DNA of 64,000 nucleotides, from NCBI GenBank assembly GCA_028583405.1, contig CM053256.1, positions 6,085,995 to 6,149,994 of the forward strand, written 5' to 3'. Positions 36,573 to 60,925 of this stretch are shown here, piece after piece. The first letter of the stretch is position 1. Each line of letters opens with the position of its first letter. The translations under genes were made by a program, and so were the position numbers. Below the pieces are notes generated by a model. That model saw nothing but the letters and a program-made list of their open reading frames with translations. It had not been told where the DNA came from and searched no databases. This DNA comes from Pogonophryne albipinna (lineage: Eukaryota; Chordata; Actinopteri; Perciformes; Artedidraconidae).

Positions 36573-37079
36573 TAGTCTCCAGTCACCCGAGCCTCGTCGT
36601 TCTGATAGCTCCGCCCCTTCGCTCCAACCCCCCTCCCTCCCCCCACATCTACAGGTGAAAATTACTTTTGCGACACATTTATCGCAAGAAGTGTAGCAAA
36701 AGTCAAGACCGCAGTGTCGTCGATTTATACTGCCACAGAGCAGATTCGTCAAGTTGTAATGACTGATTTGAGAGGTTGTAATAACCAAGTTGCAGTTGTA
36801 ATGGAAAATATATTCAAAAAATATGTATTTTTCTGCAAGTGAACATTTCATCACAAAGTTCTTTTTTTTTCTACAAGCTACAAAACTTTTTATTTTCTTC
36901 TGTGACTTCACATTTGGTTCAGTTACATGTATATTTTATACAAGTGTAAATTTGGTTCACAGTTACGTGGATATTTTATACAAGTGTAAATGTATGCACA
37001 CAAGCTCAGATTTATTTTCTGCAAGTGCTCACATCAGGTTTTACATGCTCTCGCATTTTGCACCATATCTACCTTCATA
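36573..37079. repeat. Inverted arm A'
   Basis: Reverse complement of 29288-29723, with a few extra bases near 36780-36840. The apparent minus-strand frame at 36525-36911 is part of this arm and not a gene. Confidence 0.85.
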
Positions 37080-37395
37080 GAGGATGGACTTTGTGTTTAA
37101 GTGATTTGATCATCAAAGGTAGGCCGAAGTCATTTTCAATGTGGGCCGCCGTGCCGACTTAATTCATTTGTAATTGTTACTTGGCTGTGGGTGCCCTGTC
37201 ATGAGAGGTGTTTATATAAATGGTGTTGTTTTGTGTGGTAGAGGGTCGCTGTCATTGATGCGTTTTGCACCCCGGGCCGCTGTTTTGATATTCCGCTGAA
37301 GTATACGCTGTGACATAATATCTCTTCTTTTCTTTCGAGGGAAGGGGAGTCAGAGGGCCTAGGTATAAAAGTCACGGCTCGCCACTGCAATAATT

Positions 37396-39154
37396 GTATT
37401 GCTGCGAACAAGCACCACGCCATTGAAACATCAACTTTGATACAATTTTATTTCACCTTGCTATGTGTTTATAAAGCATATTTAAAAACGGGGACATTTC
37501 CGGGGACAGATTGAGCCGGGAATTGGCCACCAAAGCCAGGCAGGCATTTGGTATGATCACCATAGCCATATGAGGCTGGACTCGGAGGACTTTCCTTTGC
37601 TTCCAGCTGTCAGATTGTAAACAAAGTCACTTGGCAAGGTGTGTTTTATTGCAACGAGACGCTACAATACTAATTGTGGGCTTATCATGTTGATTTGGCC
37701 ACAACAGAAAAAAAGACTTTTGCTCACTCCAGAGGGGCAGGTCAGCCAAAGAGGGAAAACGGGCCGATGCCCGGGCAACATTAGCCCGTACCTGTGCACG
37801 TCCCTGTCCTGAACTCTGGGTGAGATTTAACTTTATCTAAATCTGGTTCATGTGCTCTGGGGAGATAAAGTGGAAAAATGGAACAATAGGGTTTATGGTG
37901 ACATGATGACCTCATCTAACTTTATAGACAGAGAGACTTGTTGGGTCTATTTACAATTTGTCCATGTGGTTGTGTTGAACCACAGCTAAGTCTGAAGAGA
38001 TGACTGATAAGTTGATCTTTAGAGTCTCTTTTCTATAAGTTCTTCAATTCCTTTTGGGAAATGTGTCCTTTTTAAAATTCTACAAATTCTTAATGCTAAC
38101 TGTACGAGTTCTGAGCAGCTGTACTGCCCAAGGACAAACTCAAATTTTGAGGCCACAGTGCCTCAAATCAAGGGCATTTGCTGGAGTATCCCTGACATTC
38201 ATTCTTTTGTAAATAGAAAACATTGTACCGACAAGAGCAGACTTTAGATTTGAACCCAACGTGCCCTGCTTATAAGGACCTGTTTTAGGAAAGTATTTAA
38301 AGTATTTGTGTTGGATATTCATTATGTATTAGCTTTATTGTTATGTTTATTAACATTAGTAGTTAGTTGTGCAGTAACCTTGTGCATCATTAACATATAT
38401 AATAACAAATAATAAAAAACAAATATGAATCTCATTATTATTATTATTATCATGAGTGTCAGGAAATAACAAAGATGTAATTCACGATCCTATTGTTTGT
38501 GTCTGCACAACACTAATGCTAAATCCCATCATTATTTTACCATGATTTATAATGTATTAATGAGTCAAAGTAAAACAAATATATATATTATTTTTTTTCT
38601 GGATTTATGTGATATATAATAGATATTGGGGTCTTATTAGACTTATTACAAGTTAATGTTTTTTTAAGAGTGAGGGCCGGGCCATGCTATGGTTGTTCCC
38701 ATGTCTGTGCTAAAAGCAGCAGCCTATTGATAGAATCTGAGTTTCCCAGATGACGGATCGCTGACTGGGAGGACAGAGCCATATTCAGTTGTCATGGTTC
38801 AGTGGAATAAAGCATATAAAGGCTGCACTTTATGACAATAAACTTTTTCCATGGACGTGGGTAGCAGATTTGTGAATCAATGGCTGCATCAATGAGGTTA
38901 ACAAAGGCCATACAGTACTGTGAACTTATAAGAGCAATTTCTTTCACTAGCTGAACATAATTCTTGCTGTTTACCTGTTTCTTTCCTCCTAAATATGTGT
39001 TCACTGTTCTCCTTTTTTTATAATCTCTAAAAAAGTGATATGATGTTTGCAATTTCATTCTAACTTTAATGTGAGGTAGCATCTTAGGTCCTGCAGGTTT
39101 TTTCTGATTGTTCCCTCTTATCTTTATCTCATCCTCTTCGTCTCCTCCCCATCA
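37396..39154. other. Putative first intron of brd2, right part
   Basis: It contains a transposon terminus near 37735-37804 (GTGCACGTCCCTG) related to the element at 23076, and AT-rich DNA. No exon was recognised before the acceptor at 39155. Confidence 0.4.
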
Positions 39155-39183
39155 GCTCCCTGGTTGGATTGTCCGGCGGCGGG

Positions 39184-52487
<13,304 letters not shown>

Positions 52488-54648
52488 GACCCTCAGCCCT
52501 GGCTAACAGAGAAAATGCTAATAACTCAGGGACTTGGGCTGGCCCAGGTCACAACAAACCCTGGAACGGCAGTGGGCTGAGATATTAAACACATAGAAAA
52601 ACAGTGGCTTTGAATGTGGGAATGAGGGTTGAGAAACAACGTCTCTCTGGATAATGGTAGAACCCAGACTCTAAATGCCTTGGTTTCCCCCTCCTCCCCT
52701 TTGTAAATATTTGTACAAATGTATGTTTCTTTTATAAAGAAGAATTTTATGGTGATCCCCCAAAGAGGGAAACAGATTTTAAAAAATGTGGAAAGATTGG
52801 CCTTACTCCAAATCTGCTCCGGCTGGCCTTGCGCTGCCCTCTGTGGAGAGGGAATGGAAGAGTGTTTATTTATTTGTTTTCTTTACCCCCATTTCCTCAG
52901 ACAATACTGGAATTTGAACAAGCAATCTTTTTGGTCTCAAGCCTTGCTTCTCTAACATCTGGCCTTCTGTTCCACTTGATTTTAATATCAACCCCTAGAC
53001 TCAGCCTTAATCATCTAGGTTATTTATAATATTTCCGTTATTTGGATAAATAATATATTGTTAAGGAGCTCTAAGATTCCTTCCCAGGAGTTATTAGGTC
53101 GTAGGGAAAAACAAACCTCTGGTATCGGACATTTTAAGGACAAAGTATGACTTTGGTTTGAGTTCTGAATCATTCCTCTTGTGTTTACACACATTTCTCT
53201 TGAAGTTAAATATCAGTTTGACATCGAGCTTTTAGCTGCAGTATCTTTGTATGGCATGTTCATGTTTTTAAAAGTAAATTAGGTTCATGGTACAGTATAG
53301 AAATGACTTAACATACTTTAATTACAAAGTTTGCAATGACGTAACATACTCATTCAGTTGGTATTGATTTTGATGGCAGCACTAACTTTCTGATAGTCCT
53401 CCAGCAAAGTTGGACTGACTAGTCTTGTAAACACGGCACTAGTTGATTCTGTGTTCAGTATCTGAAATCAGCTCTTTACTGTTGTCCACATTGCTCTTCA
53501 TTATGTCAAACTGTAATTGAAGTGTGTATCTATTCCTAAGAGCTGGACACAGGCTTCTGAATGTTATCTGATTGTAGTGCAGGTTTCTAATTTTCACATG
53601 AATCTCCTGAACATGTGATGTATTGCATTGCTGTTTCTTGAAGACATCTGTAGCACTCAAAAACTCAGTGAGAGATTCTTAAAGAAATCTTTTGGCTACT
53701 CAGCACTTACTGGAACCAATGTTGTTGAATAAGTAACAGCAAAAGTTTCCTATTAAGAGAAATCAAAGCCCTTACAGCCCCATGCATAGTTGAAGCTGTT
53801 GTTGAATGTTCAGTAAAAGAATATATTCTTGTATATACTTAAACTGTATTTGCTGTTGCACAAATTATTGTATTTCTGCTGTTCTGTCCTTATTTTCTTT
53901 TGAGTTATGTTGTTTCCTTTTTACACGCTGTTATTTCTCATTCCAGTCTTAGTTGTTTACTGAAGAGAGTTCACAGGAGCATTGCTGCCTCTCAGAAGCA
54001 TACCTTTCCTTTGACAAGTGTGTTTATTAAAACATTCTCTTCTGTAGTAAAAATTGGCTTTTTTCTGGAATCAATGGAAGTGATAGTTATTAATGTTTAG
54101 TTTCTCAATTGTGAAGATTACCAGCATTTTGAATCAATGTATATTTTATATCCTTCAATTTGTTTTAACTGAAATTAGCAACAAATATATTAGAGAAGTG
54201 ATTCATTTAACCACACTGTGAAAGTCACCAGCAAAACAACAAAACCCCCTCATTTATGTGATTTTGTTATTTTTAACTACATATACAAATGCATATAAAG
54301 ACATCGGAATATACTAAAGTATATTGTGATATACATTTATTAGGTCCTTCCATAGCTTTAAAAAGGCAAGTTAATTTTTTTTTTTTTAAGTGAAAAAGGT
54401 GTGCCTCTCCTGACCGGTGCACATATTGTAATTATGTGTTTCCTCCACTAGGTGTCAGCAGTCACTCATGTCAAAATTGGAGTTGCATGTGTCTCCAGTG
54501 TTTTCAAGGTGTACACATTGTTTTCACTGAGTTAAAGGCATTGATCGATTTGTTTGAACAGGAAGTCATCTCCCCATGTGAATCCAATGGTGTGAGTTTG
54601 GGAGGAGCTGCAGGCAGTGAAACCTGCACAGTTTGGTGTGCAGAGAAT
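52488..54648 (+). other. brd2 3' UTR and downstream region
   Basis: AT-rich sequence following the brd2 stop. No clear polyadenylation signal can be singled out and no further coding signal was recognised. Confidence 0.4.
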
Positions 54649-57600
54649 ATGAACTGCAACAGGGCGATGAAACTCTTCACAGTGCTGCTGGTTATTTGTC
54701 TTTCCAAATGCACTCAAGGTACGTTTTTGAGGAATGATCAAAAGATTTCAGGCTCTGGAGCTGCAAATAAAAGTAAAAAACACAACACTCCTCCGTACAG
54801 TAGCAGCCAGTAAAGAGTCACACTGGTTTCATCTTATCCACAAATGATTGTATAGCCACATTTGTCTGCCATTACAGATCTCTCTGTACAGGTGGCTATG
54901 TATATCAGGTGATATCTAACTGAGAGTATGGTGACAACATCACAGACATGGTCGATGGTATAAAACCATATGCTTTTCACCATGTATGACTCTCGTGTTG
55001 GAAAGTATAGCCATGGCTTGGAAAGAGCACACTGGACAGAAAACGTACATGTAGACCTTACCTGCTTCAAAACATTGAGAACAACGTACCTTTTTAGACT
55101 GGCTTTCAATATGTGATTAGTGTTGTGTCCTAGTGTTAAATGTTATTTTGTTATTTTGTAATCTCCGAAAGCGTCTTTGAGCACTTGGGCTCTTGATAAC
55201 TCAAATTATTATTATTATTATTATTTCAGATTCCTATTCTTTGTTTCCACCGAAGGAGGTTTTAAAGCAGGATATTAAAGGCCCAACATTGCCACTTTAT
55301 TGGCTTAATTTGCTTTATTGGAAAAGGAAACAATTGTTCTCCCCTATTCTTTAATTAAATGGCTTAAAGAAAACTGTTTAGCCCGTTACTCGCTCTACAC
55401 CGAGCAGGTCATTCGGCAATTTTTTTTCTCTAATCACTTCTACACTCCAGTGCCTCCAGTTGTCAAGGTCCATCAGACCAAGCATTGTGGGTTATTTCCT
55501 CAGGAAGAGAGGGTGATCTGGCTGAGAGACAGGTCGAGGTCACCACAGATGTGTCATCTACAGATATCCTGGCCAACAGGGACTAGTATATATATTAGGG
55601 CTGTCAAACGATTAAAATTTTTAATCAGATTAATCACAGCCTAAAAATTAATTAATCATGATTAATCACCATTCGAACTATGTCCAAAATATGCCATTTA
55701 TTTATGTATATTGTTGTGGGAATGGAAAGATAAATGAAAGAAGGCGGATATATCCATTTAACATACAGTATCTATGTTTATTATAAAAAAAATCTGCGTG
55801 TCAAAATGAAAGACAACCCACACACCTATCAATCATCAAACCGTGGGGTCTTAATTCATTACGTGTTGATTTCTATCAACGGGGGAGTACTTCAGGAAAG
55901 TCGACAGAGGGTGGGGGGGGGCGGCGGCGGCTAGTGGAGGGGGGGGGAAGTCTCCCTCGGCAGCCGGTTGGCGTAGTTTTGGCACAATTCCGTTGTACAG
56001 ACCGACGTTAACAGCAGCCCTGTCTGTGCACACGGAGACCGACTATGTCGTCCGGTGATCTAACCGCCTTCTGGAAAAGCTTCACAAGTACGTCGGTACG
56101 CAAATGCGCTTTGTGACACAAGTGACAGTACGCATTTCAGATTACGCACATATCCTGCGTACCAGTTATGTGTTACCTGTACTACACATGGATGTGTATA
56201 ATAAGGTACTACAGCAAAAGTATTCTCCGTCGGGACCTGCAACAACACCACGCCGTTATCTTGATTCTGATTGGCCAGAAGACAAAGATCAAAGATGTTC
56301 TATTGAGAAGACGATCACTACGTGACAAAAGTTTTCAAAACCGTGGCTACTGAAATCAATCTTACTAACTGCTGTCTGTGCAATTTACTCCGCGCGAGTT
56401 GGCAGACTTTATTTTGCTTACTTTAACATCATTTTTCATGGTGGGGCTAAGCCATTTCTTGGTATGGCTGTAGCCTACCCCAGCCATACCCTGGCGCTGC
56501 CACTGGTGGCACGTATGGGGCGGGCCATTCTGCACATGCGTTAAATGCGTTAAATATTTTAACGCAATTAATTCAAAAAATTAATTACCGCCGTTAACGC
56601 GATAATTTTGACAGCACTAATATATATATATAGCTATAGCTTCACTCTAACCTGAGTTCTTACCGGGGGGGGGAGAGGGTGAGCTGCAGGCGGGGCACAT
56701 CTGGAGGTGGAGGGTGGTAAGGATTAGTCCGGAGGAGAAAATATACTCAGGAGGTGATAGACCACAAACGTAAAAACTGAGTAATGTTACTTTTTACTCA
56801 CCATGTTTCACTTGCTTCATCACCTTTTTCAATGCCATACAGCCAAATGAGTGGAATGAATTTCCAAAAAAGAGACAACATCTGTAATGAACAAAGCTAT
56901 TTTTCTCTAAAAGTTGTGATAATATTGTTATTGTGAATTATTTTGTCCATGATATCTATGTAGTTGATATCTGATGTCATTACAGCCTATTCCACAGTTT
57001 CAAAAGAGTTCACCATGACATAAATTACATTACATTACATTGCATTTAGCTGACGCTTTTATCCAAAGCGACTTACAATAAGTGCGTTCGACCAACAAAA
57101 TACAAACTTGAAGAAAACAGAATCATATAAGTACATCAGGTTTCATAGAGCAAAAACATTTCAAGTGCTACTCAACTGGCTTTAGATAAGCCAGTCCTCT
57201 AAATATATACATTTAGGAATCTAATAATTATGATAACTCAGATCTAACATGAACACAGCATGATAGCTGTGATGGTGAGCAGTTGGTTAGTTGTCTTGCA
57301 CCTTTTAACTCCCTTCAGCCTCAGACATTCCCCCCATGTACAATGTATGTTACTTGTGGTCGTTCATATATTTCAGCATCACCTGACCTCCACACCCATC
57401 GGCTCACCTACTTCTCATCCATTCATTCTTCACTACTCACACCAACATTAGTCCTTAACGCCAGCCAGGCAGCACCCACTCCCTGCCAGGTTGTCGTTGT
57501 GCCCTGTGAAGCCGTAGTGTTCCAGCTGCTGTTTTTGTTTGGCTGCCTGCCTGTTCTTTTCCCCACTCCCCCTTTTTGGATTTGTTTTCCTTTGATGATT

Positions 57601-58423
57601 GACTGCCTGTTGGCGACTTCTTTACCTGCTCTTTCCCTGAGCCTTGCTTTTGAGTTGAAATATCTACTGCCAAAACCATGACATACTCAGTCTGGGTGAC
57701 AGAAGATTTAAGAGCTGCATTGAACAGCTGACAAGAGAGATTTTTTAATGGAAGGAGGAACAGTGTGATAGTATGGGAAAGCAAAGGCTGGAGAATTACC
57801 AAATGAATAAAGGTGAATACGGGAAAAGGTTGTTATTGATCTTCAGCAAACGCTTCATCAGATGTTAACTGCAATAGGGTGGTGTTTCCTGGCACATTTC
57901 ACACATCTTATCCTTACCCACAGCTGTGTGTATATGTTCAATAAAACATTTTCCATGACGAAAAGCACACCTCTCACTCTGAAAGTGTATTGGCTTTTAG
58001 ATGGGGCTAACTTTGGCTTCCTTAAACTTTACAGTGCTTGATTCCTGGCCTAGGATAAGTTACTAATAGTGATTACGGTCATTGTTTCATTTAGACATTT
58101 CTAAACACATAAAGAAGAGTGTAGGGATCCTCTTCTTCTTTATCGGCTTCCAGGTGGAGCAACTGACAACTGACTTGGAAAAAGAGGTGTGTTGGCGTTA
58201 GTGTTCGTATTATGAAACCCTTTGCTTTTCTTCTGTGCCTTGTTAATTTTGTTCCTTGTTAGACAGTTACATCTTGTGTAGTTGTTAGGTTTCATAACCC
58301 TCTCTTTTCATGTGTTATGTTTGACTTCAGCCCACTAAGCAGACAAGGACAAAGATCTCCAAGTCCTCCCTAAGGATTACGAAAGAGTTTGTAACAAAGA
58401 AACACGTAATAAAGTTCTCATGA
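54649..58423 (+). CDS. Candidate small secreted protein, three exons, weakly supported
   Basis: Exon 54649-54718 encodes a convincing signal peptide (MKLFTVLLVICLSKCTQ after a short N-terminus) and ends at a GTACGT donor in phase 1. Exon 58095-58186 enters in phase 1 and encodes a helix-like stretch (VEQLTTDLEKE). Exon 58331-58423 is in phase and ends at a TGA. Together they give 84 aa. A 3.4-kb intron with a hAT element separates the first two exons, so middle exons may be missing. No family is recognised. Chance alignment of three open pieces is possible. Confidence 0.28.
55135..55226. repeat. LINE-like tail and ATT repeat
   Basis: CTCCGAAAGCGTCTTTGAGC followed by CTTGATAACTC and an ATT array resembles the 3' end of teleost L2/SINE families. 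Confidence 0.4.
55596..56619. mobile_element. hAT-like element with 8-bp duplication
   Basis: TAGGGCTGTCAAACGATTA at the left, TTTTGACAGCACTA at the right, flanked by ATATATAT on both sides (a simple sequence, so weaker evidence). Much of the interior is an inverted copy of the repeat in tap1 intron 8. Confidence 0.8.
57010..57090. repeat. Common teleost interspersed repeat fragment
   Basis: Contains GCATTTAGCTGACGCTTTTA followed by TCCAAAGCGACTTACAATAAG, a segment that I recall as very widespread in teleost genomes. Confidence 0.5.
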
Positions 58424-60845
58424 AAAACTGCACTTTGTTGCAATATAAAGAATTAAAGCTTGTGACACCTTCAGCATACAAGAAGGAGGAGGATAAACAA
58501 TACATGTGGGAAGATGACACGCAATTGTTTATAACTGAAAATGGCAGAGGTCCTCCATTATCCTTTTAATCAACCAAGGACTAATCTGACATATTGTCCT
58601 TAGAAATAAAGGTGCCATGAATTGCTCCAACATTTGTTTATGATAATTCTGAAGGATAAATATGTCAGACCTGTCAATTCGAAAAAGGTGCGGCACACCT
58701 TGAAATAACACTCAACGTCTTGTACTTGACATATCTTCTGTGTCTGTTGGATGTGTGTTTCTGAAACACATAAATAACTGGATAGAGTATTTGTATCATT
58801 ATTAATAAATTCAAAAAATAGAATCTTCTCTTTGAAAACCAAACGTATACTTCAAAAACACGGGGACAACTTCCTGTGTTCACTTGGTACACTCTAAAAG
58901 CCACTCTACTATATGACAGAACATATATTATTAATGAATAGTATAGAATTACATTTATTAATCTAGCTATTTTAGTTTTTTGAAGTTTTGTCTTAATGTA
59001 TAATCATTTGAGGATCTTAACGCTGTTGAAAACACTTCTGGACACTTCCACACTGCAAATAAAATCTGATTTAAAGCTGCTTGAATCAATATTTTATAAT
59101 GAACAATGAACCACAGGACAACCTTTTTGTGTAGAGTGTTGCTGACAAACCCAGAGAGTATTATGTGTGAAAAGTGTCAATAAGTGTCAATGTATACCGA
59201 AACCCAGAATAAGGTTGTTTTCTTTAATTCTTTGAAAATCGATTTCTCAGGTCAGATAAGGTCTGATATCTGCATGTATCCCTGCAAGACAAAATAAACC
59301 TTTCTAATAATCTTTTATTTACTGTTACTGCACTCAAGCTATGAATATTTGGACAACAGTCATTGCAACATCAATTACAAGACTTTTTTAAAGTGTAAAA
59401 GTGTATGAAGCCGGCAGGACCTTTTTTTTCTTTTTTTTTCTCATACTGATATTCTGAACAATCTGTGCTGTTGTATTTGCTGTAAAGTGTATCTACTGTA
59501 GACTATTTTTATTATATGTACAGCACTTTGGCTCGACCAAAAATCGTTTATATATGTGCTATATAAATAAAACTTGATTTGATTTGAGAAGTATAAATAG
59601 ATACAAGCATAAATAAATGTAGGAATAAAAACATGAATAAATAAATGAATAAATACAGGAATATATATCGTTCAGTGTTTTCAGGGAAATTCAGTGTGTG
59701 TGCTGTGGCTCAGCTAGAAAGCAGTTGACTCACGACTGCAGGGTCCCTGGTTCAATGACTGAACAATATGTCTTTTTTGTTGTTTATAAAGCTACAGCTA
59801 AATAAGATAATGTAGTTAATAAATGTATTCTTTGATATGGTTTAGCCTTTCTCAAGCTACAACATGGTTAAGTTTACGAATATTAGTAAGGAATACAAAT
59901 CCCTCTTTGCAATGTTTAGCAGCCTCCTTAGGCTTTTCAATCACAATCATTCAACTGGAATAAAAACAATATTGTTAACATGAAAATATGATTTAATGTT
60001 CGTTGTTTAGAGTTATTCTAAGGCTTTACTCATTGGGAACTCGATATGAGATAGAGCACACTGTATGTCCAATCTGCCTGTTTTACACACTTTGACCAAC
60101 AGGGGGGTTTGTGTTCAAATGAAGCCCACGATGAAGCCTCATGAGATGAACCCTTTTGCGAACCAATTGGCTGGAAAGCTTCATCAGGCTTCATCTCGCC
60201 ATCACTAGCTGGGTCCATTTCTGGTTGGTTCATTTTGTTTGGGTGAGTGAAGCAGGCAGGACCCAAATGCAGAATAAACAGAAAAAAATACCTTTATTTC
60301 AAGGTTTAAGGAACAAACAGAACACTACCTCGTGAACACAGTCAACGACAAACAATGAACCAACAATGACAGACAGAAAAACCAGAACTTAAATACACAC
60401 AAGACTAATCACACAAACAAGACACAGGTGAGGAGGGAGGAGAAAACACAGGGGCACCAGGTGAACACAATCGGGTAATTAGGTAGGAGGGAAAACAGAC
60501 AGACAGCAACAGGCAAGACAGGGGGTGAAGACATTTCAAAAATAAAACATGTAACCCAAGACAGAAAAAGACAAGACAAAACACAACACAGACAGATCGT
60601 GACAAAAAGGTCCTGTTGCTGCTGAACGTTACCCAGGGATCACTTTTGTAAAGGTAGCATTTTAATGTCAAATTCCTATTGAATTCACTGCTTGTCGAAA
60701 TGTAAGAGGTGAATGAATTCCTTGAAGCCCAGCAGAGAGTCTCGTTGAACTAAACTTCTTTCTCCAACACCAGCTGTTCAATCCCACGCCGCTCTGTAAA
60801 TGATTCAACCTGATACGAGTGGTCTATTTTAGAAATCACTGGGAA
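58424..60845. other. Intergenic region upstream of vmo1
   Basis: Mostly AT-rich sequence. It holds a LINE-like tail at about 59520-59582, AATAAATA repeats, a tRNA-like SINE head and an A-rich repeat at 60280-60610. No coding exon was recognised. Confidence 0.45.
59702..59757 (+). repeat. tRNA-like SINE head
   Basis: A-box-like TGGCTCAGCTAGAAAG and B-box-like GGTTCAATGAC at tRNA-like spacing. No acceptor-stem pairing was identified, so it is read as a SINE relic. Confidence 0.35.
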
Positions 60846-60852
60846 GCTATAA
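60846..60852 (+). promoter_or_regulatory. TATA-like box of vmo1
   Basis: CTATAAGAGC lies about 80 bp upstream of the vmo1 start codon. Confidence 0.4.
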
Positions 60853-60925
60853 GAGCTTTGAGCCCGACCCCTCGGTACTTGTTAGTTGGCATTTCAGACT
60901 GAAACACTGAATCATTGCTGTCAAT

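Larger units (their letters stand above)
26622..37387. mobile_element. 10.8-kb composite hAT-type element with perfect target duplication
   Basis: The left terminus CAGTGGCGAGCCGTCAGGGC and the reversed right terminus CAGTGGCGAGCCGTGACTTT share their first 14 bases, and both soon contain GGCCCTCT. The unit is flanked by CAATAATT at 26614-26621 and 37388-37395. It contains a BED hAT, two TTAA elements, a THAP exon remnant and several pairs of inverted arms. The only coding trace that might be its own is a short frame near 29139-29248. A shorter relative of its inner sequence is inverted at 62333-62560. Confidence 0.85.

Noticed and set aside
36525..36911. 128-codon minus-strand frame also found (in part) at 29530
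   Set aside because: The identical peptide in both places results from the A/A' inverted arms, not from a gene family.
55588..56627. Target duplication ATATATAT as strong proof of insertion
   Set aside because: It is a simple repeat and could match by chance; the element call rests on the inverted termini instead.
57283..57681. 132-codon plus-strand frame
   Set aside because: Composition and low complexity suggest repeat or UTR-like sequence. No domain or splice context was found.
59702..59757. Possible tRNA gene
   Set aside because: A- and B-box-like motifs are present but no consistent cloverleaf or terminator was identified.
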